Source: an uncultured Clostridium sp. (GTDB lineage: Bacteria > Bacillota > Clostridia > TANB77 > CAG-508). From it: 57,135 nt of DNA. How positions within the stretch are numbered: the stretch's first letter is position 1; each line of letters starts with the position of its first letter. Below the pieces are notes generated by a model. That model did no database searches. It was given only the letters and a program-made list of their open reading frames with translations, and was not told the origin of the DNA. Of this stretch, positions 8,547 to 16,550 are shown in pieces. Location: assembly GCA_900552655.1 (NCBI GenBank), contig USAE01000003.1, positions 1 to 57,135 on the forward strand, written 5' to 3'. The translations under genes and the position numbers were made by a program.

Positions 8547-8586
8547 AAAACCGGGATTTAGGGACGGTCCTTAAAATCCCGGTTTT
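8547..8586 (+). repeat. REP-like palindromic repeat, copy B (most symmetric)
   Basis: Arms AAAACCGGGATTT and AAATCCCGGTTTT around GGGACGGTCC, 74 bases beyond the plsC stop codon. A second hairpin, GGCGTTTTTCAT / ATGAAAAACGCC (8602-8627), lies between it and plsC. Confidence 0.85.
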
Positions 8587-8659
8587 ATTTTTCTTATAAA
8601 TGGCGTTTTTCATAAATGAAAAACGCCTGCACGCAGTAAACTTGTAATATTATATATTA

Positions 8660-9262
8660 TTATTTATTTTTTGTCAACATAATTATGTTATCCATTATCT
8701 CTTTACTTACTTGCTCTAGCTCTTCTTTAGATGGTTTTTTTGTAACTCTATTACTATAATCTAGTGGCTTTCCATAATTAACATATACTTTTTTAAATGG
8801 CTTCTCTCCTCCTGTTATACCAACTGGTTGCACTTTTGCACCTGTTTGTAAAACAAAAAATGCTACTCCTTCTTTTACACTTTCTCCTTTTTCTAATCCA
8901 TTTCTAGTTCCTTCTGGAAACATTGCTATACTCTCTTTATTTTTTAGTGCTTTTAAAGTTGTCTTTAAAGCTGTTATTTCTTTATTGTCTCTTTTTACAT
9001 AAATTGCATCAAACACAAAACCTAAAAACTTTAGAAATTTATTTTTTGTTAATTCTTCCTTTGCCATAAACCTAACATGTCTACCTGCTGTAACAACAAT
9101 TAAAGGTGGATCTAAATAACTTCTATGGTTTCCACAATATATTACAGGACCTTCTTTTGGTATATTTTCTTTTCCTATTACTTTCACTCTATATACAATT
9201 TTACAATACAAATAAATTGCTGTTCTAACTATTACTCTTAATATCTTTTTTAATATTTTCAT
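8660..9262 (-). CDS. plsC: 1-acyl-sn-glycerol-3-phosphate acyltransferase
   Basis: Membrane-associated acyltransferase of 200 residues that makes phosphatidic acid from lysophosphatidic acid. Motif I is NHRSYLD (about residues 45-51; the HX4D catalytic pair) and motif III is FPEGTRN (about 117-123). An N-terminal hydrophobic, basic segment fits membrane attachment. An AAGGAGAAT ribosome site lies six bases before the ATG, inside the end of cmk, and the two frames overlap by 38 bases. The cmk-plsC pair is a widespread clostridial arrangement. Acyl chain preference cannot be read from sequence. Confidence 0.92.
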   Translation of the reverse strand: MKILKKILRVIVRTAIYLYCKIVYRVKVIGKENIPKEGPVIYCGNHRSYLDPPLIVVTAGRHVRFMAKEELTKNKFLKFLGFVFDAIYVKRDNKEITALKTTLKALKNKESIAMFPEGTRNGLEKGESVKEGVAFFVLQTGAKVQPVGITGGEKPFKKVYVNYGKPLDYSNRVTKKPSKEELEQVSKEIMDNIIMLTKNK

Positions 9263-9953
9263 TTTTATTCTCCTTAGTTTTTTGTCTTATTATTTTTATG
9301 ATTTTTTGTTTTATTTTATTAACATTTGATTTGCTAGAATCTACATATATGGCATCTGGAGCTTTTTTTAGTGCTCCAACTTTCTTATTCATATCATTCT
9401 TATCTCTTTCCATTATTGATTGTAATACTTCGTTAAATGATTGATTTATACCATTTCTTTTGTTTTGTCTACACCTTCTTTTTGCTCTTTCTATTGGTGT
9501 TGCATCTAAATATATTTTTACATCTGCTTCTGGAAAAACAACTGTTGTAATATCTCTTCCTTCCATTATTATATTTTTACCTTGCTTTAGCCATTCATAT
9601 CCTACTTTTCTTTCTAAATTAGTTATTTTTTCTCTAACACCTAAAATACTAGATGTTTTAGAAACAACTTTACTTATTTCTGGCATTCTTATTTCGCTAG
9701 TAACATCTTCTCCATTTAAAAATACTGTTTGTTTATTGTTTTCATTTCTTAGTTCTATTTTAATTTTATCTAGCATATCTTCTATTTCTTTCTCATTAGA
9801 AAGATTAATATTATTTCTTAAGATTGCTAAAGCATGACACCTATATAACATTCCTGTGTCTATACTAACTAAACCTAACTCTTTAGCTACAAGTTTTGTA
9901 ATTGTTCCTTTACCTGCACCAGCAGGACCATCTATTGCAACAATATATGACAT
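9225..9953 (-). CDS. cmk: Cytidylate kinase
   Basis: Phosphorylates CMP and dCMP with ATP. The P-loop is GPAGAGKGT (about residues 8-16), followed by SIDTGMLYRC and the nucleotide-binding EGRDITTVVFPEA and RAKRR segments typical of CMK. I chose the ATG at 9953 because MSYIVAIDGP aligns with the family start and GGATGGTG lies just upstream; a GTG at 9968 would add five residues. The last residues (lysine- and asparagine-rich) overlap plsC by 38 bases. It sits 18 bases after the P-loop/Asp23 gene, consistent with one operon. Confidence 0.94.
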   Translation of the reverse strand: MSYIVAIDGPAGAGKGTITKLVAKELGLVSIDTGMLYRCHALAILRNNINLSNEKEIEDMLDKIKIELRNENNKQTVFLNGEDVTSEIRMPEISKVVSKTSSILGVREKITNLERKVGYEWLKQGKNIIMEGRDITTVVFPEADVKIYLDATPIERAKRRCRQNKRNGINQSFNEVLQSIMERDKNDMNKKVGALKKAPDAIYVDSSKSNVNKIKQKIIKIIRQKTKENKNENIKKDIKSNS

Positions 9954-9971
9954 TTTTTCACCATCCACTTT

Positions 9972-10802
9972 TTATTCTTTATTTATATGCATTTCTTTTA
10001 TTACTATTTTAATTGTTTGAACTCTCATTGTTGTTAATTTTTCTAATTCTTTTATAATTTTATTTTTAAAATTTTCTACTACCGCTCTTACATTTTCACC
10101 GTATTCAACACTAAGCTCTATATATACATATGGACCTTCTGGCTGGTTATCGATTCTTGTCCTTAGCACATTATATATATTCGGTTCTTTTTGAGCAACA
10201 TATTCTATTATTTGCCTAAATACAGTATCTGATATTGTAAAATTTCCCAAATAACTAAATGTAGGTCTTATTATCGACTTTTCTGATATATATGGTTTAT
10301 TATTTCCACTTTTAATTTTGAATATTTGAAGTGGGTCTAATATAAAACCCGAAAAATCTTTTTTTATTTCGAATGTTGGTACTGGTATAACATGTTTTCC
10401 TTCTGTTACCCTACTTCTTCTTGCTTCTTGTATTTCTTCTGGTGTTGCAATTTCTTCTATATAAATAATTTTTTCTACAGGTGGTAAACCTATATTTGCA
10501 GCTATTTTATTTACCATACCATCCGATGTCCCTAATATTAGAATTGATTCTGGTTTGTATTTTTCTATTGCTTTTCTTATTTCGTCTTTTTGTTCTTGTT
10601 GTAAAAATAAAGCTTTTTTTACTGTTTCTATTTTTGTTGGTGCTTTTTTTGCGGATTCTCCAGCTATTATTTCATTATCGTTTATAAAAAGTCCATCATC
10701 TATTATATAATGAATATTATTTTCATTAGCTACCATTTGTGCTCTATAACTTTTTCCTGTTCCTGATGGACCTACAAAAGCATATACTTTAATATTATTC
10801 AT
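9972..10802 (-). CDS. P-loop NTPase fused to an Asp23/Gls24-like domain
   Basis: A two-part protein of 276 residues. The N-terminus has a clear Walker A, GPSGTGKS (11-18), in a small-kinase or AAA-like context. From about residue 178 the sequence resembles Asp23/Gls24 proteins: FTISDTVFRQIIEYVAQ, then YVYIELSVEYGENVRAVV and a closing TMRVQTIKIVIKEM strand. Asp23 family members are envelope-stress proteins without enzymatic activity; here the domain is tied to a nucleotide-binding module. It heads the cmk-plsC run under a good promoter (10858-10886). The function is not known. The domain boundary is my estimate and the Asp23 match is by pattern only. Confidence 0.65.
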   Translation of the reverse strand: MNNIKVYAFVGPSGTGKSYRAQMVANENNIHYIIDDGLFINDNEIIAGESAKKAPTKIETVKKALFLQQEQKDEIRKAIEKYKPESILILGTSDGMVNKIAANIGLPPVEKIIYIEEIATPEEIQEARRSRVTEGKHVIPVPTFEIKKDFSGFILDPLQIFKIKSGNNKPYISEKSIIRPTFSYLGNFTISDTVFRQIIEYVAQKEPNIYNVLRTRIDNQPEGPYVYIELSVEYGENVRAVVENFKNKIIKELEKLTTMRVQTIKIVIKEMHINKE

Positions 10803-10857
10803 ATTTGCTCCTTTTACTTTTCTTCTTATTATTAATACTTATACTTAAGTCCAATAT

Positions 10858-10886
10858 ATTATACCTCATTATTTTTTTCTTTTCAA
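10858..10886 (-). promoter_or_regulatory. Sigma-A promoter of the Asp23-fusion/cmk/plsC operon
   Basis: Minus strand TTGAAA (10881-10886), 17 bases, TATAAT (10858-10863), about 55 bases upstream of the start codon. Confidence 0.7.
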
Positions 10887-10898
10887 TTCTATTTAGTC

Positions 10899-10933
10899 AA
10901 AAAGCAAGGAGTACATTGTAAAATGCACTCCTT
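10899..10933 (-). terminator. Terminator after the 85-residue gene
   Basis: AAGGAGTACAT (10906-10916) pairs with ATGCACTCCTT (10923-10933) with one mismatch. The minus strand continues GCTTTTTG. Confidence 0.75.
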
Positions 10934-10942
10934 AAGCTTCTA

Positions 10943-11200
10943 TTATTTAGCTTTCGCCTTTTTTATTTTATAAGATTCCCGAATTCGAGCCTCCTTCGTT
11001 GCTACAAAAATCTTTATATGAATTTTATCATAAACTAATACAATATAATCTTTTTTAGATTCTTGTATTAATCTTCTACGCTCTTTTTTTACTACTGCTA
11101 TCGCTTCTTCTAGAGTATAATTATTAGCGTCAACATAAACTTCATAGATTTCCTTTCTTTTTATAATGTACCGTACATTAGTTAATTCAACTTTTGCCAT
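10943..11200 (-). CDS. Small basic protein of unknown function
   Basis: An 85-residue, strongly basic protein (many Lys and Arg, tail KIKKAKAK) that I do not recognise. The pattern suggests beta strands (VRYIIKRKEIYEVYVD, YIVLVYDKIHIKIFVA) around a helix rich in charged residues, with no membrane segment. A nucleic-acid-binding role would fit the charge but is unproven. I take the ATG at 11200, eight to nine bases after AAGGA; the ATG at 11206 is too close to the ribosome site. It has its own extended -10 (TGT then TATAAT) overlapped by a perfect dyad at 11224-11241, and a terminator follows. It seems to be a single, regulated gene. Confidence 0.7.
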   Translation of the reverse strand: MAKVELTNVRYIIKRKEIYEVYVDANNYTLEEAIAVVKKERRRLIQESKKDYIVLVYDKIHIKIFVATKEARIRESYKIKKAKAK

Positions 11201-11223
11201 AAACATTTTCCTTTCTACTTTTT

Positions 11224-11241
11224 TGTTATATTATTATAACA
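11224..11241 (-). promoter_or_regulatory. Extended -10 overlapped by an operator-like dyad
   Basis: TGTTATA-TTAT-TATAACA is a perfect inverted repeat that contains the minus-strand TATAAT (11233-11238), placed 33-38 bases before the 85-residue gene. Confidence 0.45.
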
Positions 11242-11264
11242 TAATATTTTTTAAATTACTACAA

Positions 11265-12578
11265 TTATTTTTCATAGCCTGGCTTTCCTAACAATGTAAA
11301 CATATTCTTTTTATATGCTTCTACTCCTGGTTGATTAAATGGATTCACTCCTAATATTTTTCCAGACATAGCACAAGCTAATTCGAAGAAATATATTAAT
11401 TGTCCTATATTTTCTTCATTTAATTTTTCCATTGTTATTAAAATGTTTGGAACATCTCCATCTACATGTGCTGCAATTGTAGCTTCCATTGCTTTTTTAT
11501 TTACATAATCTAAAGTTTTTCCAACAAGATAATTTAGTCCATCTAAATTATCTTCATCTGTCTCTATTTTTATGTCTGTTTTTGATTTTTCTACATTTAA
11601 TACTGTTTCAAATAAATTACGTCTACCTTCTTGTATATATTGTCCCATAGAATGTAAGTCTGTTGTGAATTCTACACCAGCAGGGAAAATTCCTTTTAAT
11701 TCTTTTCCTTCACTTTCACCATATAATTGTTTCCACCATTCTATAAAGTAATGTAATTTTGGCTCATAGTCTACTAATAATTCTATATCCTTTTTATTTT
11801 CATATAAAATATTTCTTGCAACAGCATATTTATAGCAATCGTTATATTTTAAATTTTCTTCTGCATATTTATTTTGAGCTGATAATGCTCCTTGCATTAG
11901 TTTATTTATATCTATTCCTGCTACTGCTATTGGAAGTAACCCAACTGCTGTTAAAACAGAATATCTACCACCTACATTGTCTGGAATAACAAACTCTTCA
12001 TATCCTTCTTTATCTGCAAGTTGTTTTAATGCACCTTTTTTCTTATCTGTTGTAACATAAATTCTGCTTCTTGCTTCATCTATTCCATATTTATTTTCTA
12101 AAAATTCTCTAAATATTCTAAATGCAATTGCAGGCTCTGTAGTAGTTCCTGACTTAGATATAACATTTATAGATAAATCTTTATCTCCTATAAATTCTAT
12201 AATATCATTTATGTAATCTGGATTTAAATTATTTCCTACAAATATTACTTTTGGATATTTTAGTTCTTCTTCTGGAATTGCATTTGCAAAATTGCTATTC
12301 ATGGCTTCTATTACTGCTCTTGCACCTAAATATGAACCTCCAATTCCTATTACAAGAAAAATATCTGAATCTCTTTGTACTTTTTTAGCTACTTTTTCTA
12401 TTCTTTTAAATTCTTTTTTATCATAATCTGTTGGAAGTTTAAGCCAACCTAAAAACTCTTTTTCATTATCTGCTTTTTTATATAACTCCTTATGTATATC
12501 TGCTACTTTTTTTGAATATTTTAATATCTCTTCTTCTTCAATTTTTGTGTTTTTTAAGTCTATTTTTAAATCTTTCAT
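11265..12578 (-). CDS. pgi: Glucose-6-phosphate isomerase
   Basis: Interconverts glucose 6-phosphate and fructose 6-phosphate in the cytosol. The 437 residues match the shorter bacterial form. Visible hallmarks are IGIGGSYLGARA (about 78-89), SKSGTTTEPA (about 141-150; phosphate binding), VGGRYSVLTAVG (about 202-213), and the catalytic Glu segment MGQYIQEG (about 312-319). It lies immediately downstream of glgP, which supplies glucose 1-phosphate, but a terminator separates them and a promoter candidate is at 12613-12641. Confidence 0.96.
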   Translation of the reverse strand: MKDLKIDLKNTKIEEEEILKYSKKVADIHKELYKKADNEKEFLGWLKLPTDYDKKEFKRIEKVAKKVQRDSDIFLVIGIGGSYLGARAVIEAMNSNFANAIPEEELKYPKVIFVGNNLNPDYINDIIEFIGDKDLSINVISKSGTTTEPAIAFRIFREFLENKYGIDEARSRIYVTTDKKKGALKQLADKEGYEEFVIPDNVGGRYSVLTAVGLLPIAVAGIDINKLMQGALSAQNKYAEENLKYNDCYKYAVARNILYENKKDIELLVDYEPKLHYFIEWWKQLYGESEGKELKGIFPAGVEFTTDLHSMGQYIQEGRRNLFETVLNVEKSKTDIKIETDEDNLDGLNYLVGKTLDYVNKKAMEATIAAHVDGDVPNILITMEKLNEENIGQLIYFFELACAMSGKILGVNPFNQPGVEAYKKNMFTLLGKPGYEK

Positions 12579-12612
12579 ATAGCAATACCTCTTTTCTTTT
12601 TTATATGGTTTT

Positions 12613-12641
12613 ATTTTATATCATTATATTATTTTATGCAA
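12613..12641 (-). promoter_or_regulatory. Promoter candidate for pgi
   Basis: Minus strand TTGCAT (12636-12641), 17 bases, TAAAAT (12613-12618). The surrounding DNA is very AT-rich, so other -10 registers are possible. Confidence 0.4.
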
Positions 12642-12700
12642 GATTATTGTTTTCGTTTTTCACAATAAAAAAGCATACCAGTAGAAATTTTCTACTATAC

Positions 12701-12749
12701 AAAAAAGCTCCTTTAAGATATAATAATCCATATTATATCTTAAAAGGAG
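12701..12749 (-). terminator. Terminator after glgP
   Basis: CTCCTTT plus AAGATATAATA (12708-12725) pairs with TATTATATCTT plus AAAGGAG (12731-12749) with one bulged base. The minus strand continues GCTTTTTT. Confidence 0.85.
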
Positions 12750-12757
12750 TTTTTATT

Positions 12758-15328
12758 TTATCTTACTACCCATTTTATTAAATCTAAATTTGCTGTATCT
12801 AACATCATATTTGTTTGTGGCATAACTCTAAACGTATAACCATAATTTCCACCTGTTTTTAATTCTATTTTTGCTGAGTATTTATATGTTCTTATTTCAT
12901 CGTTTCCTTCTATTAAATTCATTGGAACTGTTTGTATTTGCTCCATTATTCCGTTTTCTAATATTTTACCATAATATACTTCTGCTCTAATAGAATTACA
13001 ATCTATATTTTCAGGTAAGTTTACAATACAATGTACTTCTATTTGGTTTCCTGCATCTATTGTTATATTATCTAAATTATTACTTTGCGTAATTGTTATA
13101 TCTTTCCAACTTGCATACATATTTTTCTTCCAGTTTGTAAAATTAATTACTTCATCTAGATTTTGATAATAATTTTTAGATAAATTTGCAAGTTGCATAT
13201 AGTAATCGTTTGTATAATCTATTACCATTCTTGAAGTTGAATATCTTCCACCTGTTGAAATTATTGAATTTTTGAACATTTCCATCCAAGCTTCTGAAAC
13301 TCCATTTTCTTGTTTTCCTTCATAATATAATGGAATAATTTTATTTTCTAATGTATTATATAAGCTTTCGCTATCTGCTATATCTTGTTCTTCATAAGAT
13401 TGGTATTCTGTATTATCTCCAATTGTCCAACCATTCTTTTGGTTATAACCTTCTGCCCACCAACCATCTAATACACTAAAATTAATAACACCGTTTACAG
13501 AAGCTTTTTGTCCACTTGTTCCAGAAGCTTCCATAGGTCTTCTTGGGTTATTAAGCCACACATCTACACCACTTATTAAATACCTAGACATTGCTATATT
13601 ATAATTTTCTAATAAGAATATTTTTCCTTTAAATTGAGGTTTCATCGAAATTTCGTGAATATATCTTATTAAATCTTGTCCTTCTTTATCTGCTGGATGT
13701 GCTTTACCAGCAAAAATTAATTGAACTGGTCTTTCTGGGTCATTTAATAGTTGTGTTAATCTTTCTAAGTCTCTAAATATTAAAGTAGCTCTTTTATATG
13801 TTGCAAATCTTCTTGCAAATCCAATTGTTAATGCATTTGGATTTAATTTAGAAACTATTTCATTTATTTCTTCATAACTACAACCACTAGATTTTAATCT
13901 TGTTGTTATATTATTTTTTACTAATGCAAATAATTTTTTCTTCCTATTTGTATGTGTATCCCATAATTCTTGGTTTGGAATATTTTTTATTTCTTCCCAT
14001 GTTTCGTCATCTTGAATATTATCTTGCCAATATGGTTTCAAATGTTTATTAAATACTTCTTTCATTGATGGTGCTAGCCATGTACAAGTATGAATTCCAT
14101 TTGTTACATAATCTATAGGAGATTCATCTGGTGCAATATTTTGCCATACATCTGCAAATAATCTTCTAGAAACAGCTCCATGTAATTTACTTACACCATT
14201 CTTTTTGCCAGCGATTCTTAAAGCTAACATTCCCATGTTAAATCCTTGTTCTAAACCTTGGCTACTTTTCATTCCTAACCTTAAAAAGTCTTCACGAGAA
14301 ATACCTAGTTTTGGCCAGAAATTGGAAAAATATTTATCCATTAACTCCATTGGGAATATATCATTTCCTGCTGGAACAGGTGTATGTGTTGTAAATACTG
14401 TTTTTGCAGAACACATAGATTTTGCAACTTCGAATGATACTTGTTTTTCTTCCATTATATCTTTTATTACTTCTAATGTTAAAAATGCTGAATGCCCTTC
14501 GTTCATATGGCATACTGCAGGTTTTAAGCCTAAACGTTTTAATAATTTTATACCAGCTATACCTAAAACAATTTCTTGTCTTATTCTCATTTCTTGGTCT
14601 CCACCATATAGCCTTAAAGTAACAACTCTATCTTCTGCAATATTTTTATCAATATCTGAATCCATTAAATATAGAGAAATTCTACCAACAACAATTTTCC
14701 ATATTTTTAAATATAATTTTCTGTCTGGAAAATCTACATCTATTATTAAGTCTTCACCATTTTCATCTTTTACAGGTAAAATAGGTAAATTGTCTAAATC
14801 TATATTTGTGTATTCTGTTTTTTGAGTACCATACCCATCTATTTTTTGATTAAAGTACCCATTTTTATATAATAAACCTACAGCAACAAAAGGTAAACCT
14901 AAGTCACTTGCAGATTTTAAATGATCTCCTGAAAGTATTCCTAGTCCTCCTGAATATATTGGTATTATTTCATCTATACCATATTCAGCAGAAAAATAAG
15001 CAATTAAATCGTTTGTATTATTTGGATAATTCTTAGAAAACCATGTTTCTGTTGTATTCATATATGAATTAAAATGTTGTACAACTTCATCATATTTAGC
15101 TAAAAATTCTTCATTTTTAGCAACATTTTCTAATCTTTCTTGAGAAACTAATTTTAAAAATTTAACTGGATTTTTTCCAACATTTTCCCATAAATCCAAA
15201 TCAATTTCTTTAAATAATCTTAAAAATTCTGAGTTCCATGACCACCATAAATTATTTGCAATATCTAATAATTCTCCTATTCTTTTTGGTAATTGTGGAT
15301 TTACCGTAATTTTATTAAATATATACAT
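12758..15328 (-). CDS. glgP: Alpha-glucan (glycogen/maltodextrin) phosphorylase
   Basis: Releases glucose 1-phosphate from alpha-1,4-glucan. It is the GT35 form with an N-terminal DUF3417 segment (LPKRIGELLDIANNLWWSWN), as in archaeal and thermophile enzymes, 856 residues long. The core has YFSAEYGIDE, GGLGILSGDHLKSASDLG (a glycine-rich stretch near residue 130) and CHMNEGHSAF. The C-terminal half has FARRFATYKRATL and the pyridoxal-phosphate segment PRRPMEASGTSGQKASVNG. I start at the ATG at 15328 because AAGGAGG lies eight bases upstream; an earlier ATG (15355) would place that site inside the gene. A promoter is at 15384-15412. It lies divergent from the DUF4912/GH57 pair. Confidence 0.94.
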   Translation of the reverse strand: MYIFNKITVNPQLPKRIGELLDIANNLWWSWNSEFLRLFKEIDLDLWENVGKNPVKFLKLVSQERLENVAKNEEFLAKYDEVVQHFNSYMNTTETWFSKNYPNNTNDLIAYFSAEYGIDEIIPIYSGGLGILSGDHLKSASDLGLPFVAVGLLYKNGYFNQKIDGYGTQKTEYTNIDLDNLPILPVKDENGEDLIIDVDFPDRKLYLKIWKIVVGRISLYLMDSDIDKNIAEDRVVTLRLYGGDQEMRIRQEIVLGIAGIKLLKRLGLKPAVCHMNEGHSAFLTLEVIKDIMEEKQVSFEVAKSMCSAKTVFTTHTPVPAGNDIFPMELMDKYFSNFWPKLGISREDFLRLGMKSSQGLEQGFNMGMLALRIAGKKNGVSKLHGAVSRRLFADVWQNIAPDESPIDYVTNGIHTCTWLAPSMKEVFNKHLKPYWQDNIQDDETWEEIKNIPNQELWDTHTNRKKKLFALVKNNITTRLKSSGCSYEEINEIVSKLNPNALTIGFARRFATYKRATLIFRDLERLTQLLNDPERPVQLIFAGKAHPADKEGQDLIRYIHEISMKPQFKGKIFLLENYNIAMSRYLISGVDVWLNNPRRPMEASGTSGQKASVNGVINFSVLDGWWAEGYNQKNGWTIGDNTEYQSYEEQDIADSESLYNTLENKIIPLYYEGKQENGVSEAWMEMFKNSIISTGGRYSTSRMVIDYTNDYYMQLANLSKNYYQNLDEVINFTNWKKNMYASWKDITITQSNNLDNITIDAGNQIEVHCIVNLPENIDCNSIRAEVYYGKILENGIMEQIQTVPMNLIEGNDEIRTYKYSAKIELKTGGNYGYTFRVMPQTNMMLDTANLDLIKWVVR

Positions 15329-15383
15329 TAATATTTCCTCCTTAGTTATTTTCATGTTTTGTCTGTCGTAATTAACTTATTAT

Positions 15384-15412
15384 ATTATCTATTATAGTTT
15401 TATTTTTGTCAA
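15384..15412 (-). promoter_or_regulatory. Promoter of glgP
   Basis: Minus strand TTGACA (15407-15412), 17 bases, GATAAT (15384-15389), 56 bases before the glgP start. Confidence 0.65.
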
Positions 15413-15558
15413 ATCCTTTTTTAGATTTCTTTGTAATATTTTTCCCTATTTTCTATTGAATTTATTTTTATTTTGATATAGTATATATATAATTATGTAT
15501 AAACGCAAAAAGATGAACAATAAAGAGTGTTCCTAAAGTTTACAAAGGAGGAAAATAA

Positions 15559-16464
15559 ATGCCAAAAGAAAAGAAGCAAGACATAAAAGTAACAAAAACA
15601 CAAACAACAAAAAAAATATCAAAAAAAGATAATACAACATCAAATAAAAATTCTAAAACAATTAAAAAAATAGTAAATTCTTTAGCACCAAAAAAGAAAG
15701 TTGGAAGTAAAAAAACTTCTTCAAAAAAAGAAGTTGTATCTTCTAAAAAAATTGCAAAACCTTTAACTAAAGAATCTATTAAAAGCACAGAAAATAAAGA
15801 AAAACAAAAAAATACTACTTTAAGTGGTGAAAATTTTTCTATAGCTGAATACTACGATTTGCCATATAGGTATAACCAAACAATAGTTAAATTACTTTAC
15901 CAAACACCTACTACTCTATTTATTTATTGGGATATTTCAGACGAAGATAGAGAAAAACTAAAAGAAGATTATGGTGAAGACTTTTTCGAAAAAACAAAAC
16001 CTGTACTTATAGTTCATAATGAAACAAAAGGTTATAGTTTTGAAGTAGAAATTAACGATTTTGCTAATTGTTGGTATTTAAATGTTAATGATAGTAAATG
16101 TAAATATAAAATAGAATTAGGAAGAAAACCTTTCGAGGTTATGTATAATGGTGAAGTAACTGAGGTTAAAACAACCCCTAAAATAACAAAAAGCTATATT
16201 CCTATAACTTCATCTAACGAAATAGAATCTCCTAATGACCATGTTCTTTTCGAAAAGAATCAAGAAATGGTATACTTTAAAAATATAAAAGATAATACTA
16301 TAACATCTAAAAATATTGCTAGTCTTAATTTTATTAGTAGTATAGGAAGAGTATATAGAGTTAATGATTTTTATAAAAAGTTTTATAAAGATGAGAATTT
16401 AGATTATATTGATAATATAAAAAATCCATCATCAAATAGTTTAACATCTTCACAATTTAAATAG
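15559..16464 (+). CDS. DUF4912-domain protein with lysine-rich N-terminus
   Basis: A 301-residue protein. Residues 1 to about 85 are a disordered, very lysine-rich tail. Residues from about 90 to 200 match DUF4912: LPYRYNQTIVKLLYQTPTTLFIYWDIS, then WYLNVND and YKIELGRK, a beta-sandwich resembling carbohydrate-binding or Ig-like modules. Genes of this family are often next to GH57 enzymes, as here (87 bases upstream of one). A role in docking the enzyme on polysaccharide is plausible but inferred. The basic tail could bind nucleic acid or a charged surface. The ribosome site is AAAGGAGG. Confidence 0.75.
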   Translation: MPKEKKQDIKVTKTQTTKKISKKDNTTSNKNSKTIKKIVNSLAPKKKVGSKKTSSKKEVVSSKKIAKPLTKESIKSTENKEKQKNTTLSGENFSIAEYYDLPYRYNQTIVKLLYQTPTTLFIYWDISDEDREKLKEDYGEDFFEKTKPVLIVHNETKGYSFEVEINDFANCWYLNVNDSKCKYKIELGRKPFEVMYNGEVTEVKTTPKITKSYIPITSSNEIESPNDHVLFEKNQEMVYFKNIKDNTITSKNIASLNFISSIGRVYRVNDFYKKFYKDENLDYIDNIKNPSSNSLTSSQFK

Positions 16465-16470
16465 AATTTT

Positions 16471-16512
16471 TTAATATCACCTTTTAAGAAAAATTCTTAT
16501 AGGTGATATTAA
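16471..16512 (+). other. Intercistronic hairpin between the DUF4912 and GH57 genes
   Basis: Perfect 12-base arms TTAATATCACCT (16471-16482) and AGGTGATATTAA (16501-16512), with an inner AAGAA/TTCTT stem. No U-run follows on the plus strand, so it is more likely an mRNA processing or stability element than a terminator. Confidence 0.5.
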
Positions 16513-16550
16513 TATTTATACGAAAAATATTAACTTAAAGGAGTACTAAA

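Noticed and set aside
8602..8627. Hairpin next to REP copy B as a plsC terminator
   Set aside because: The stem is strong but no U-run follows on the minus strand, so I did not list it as a terminator.
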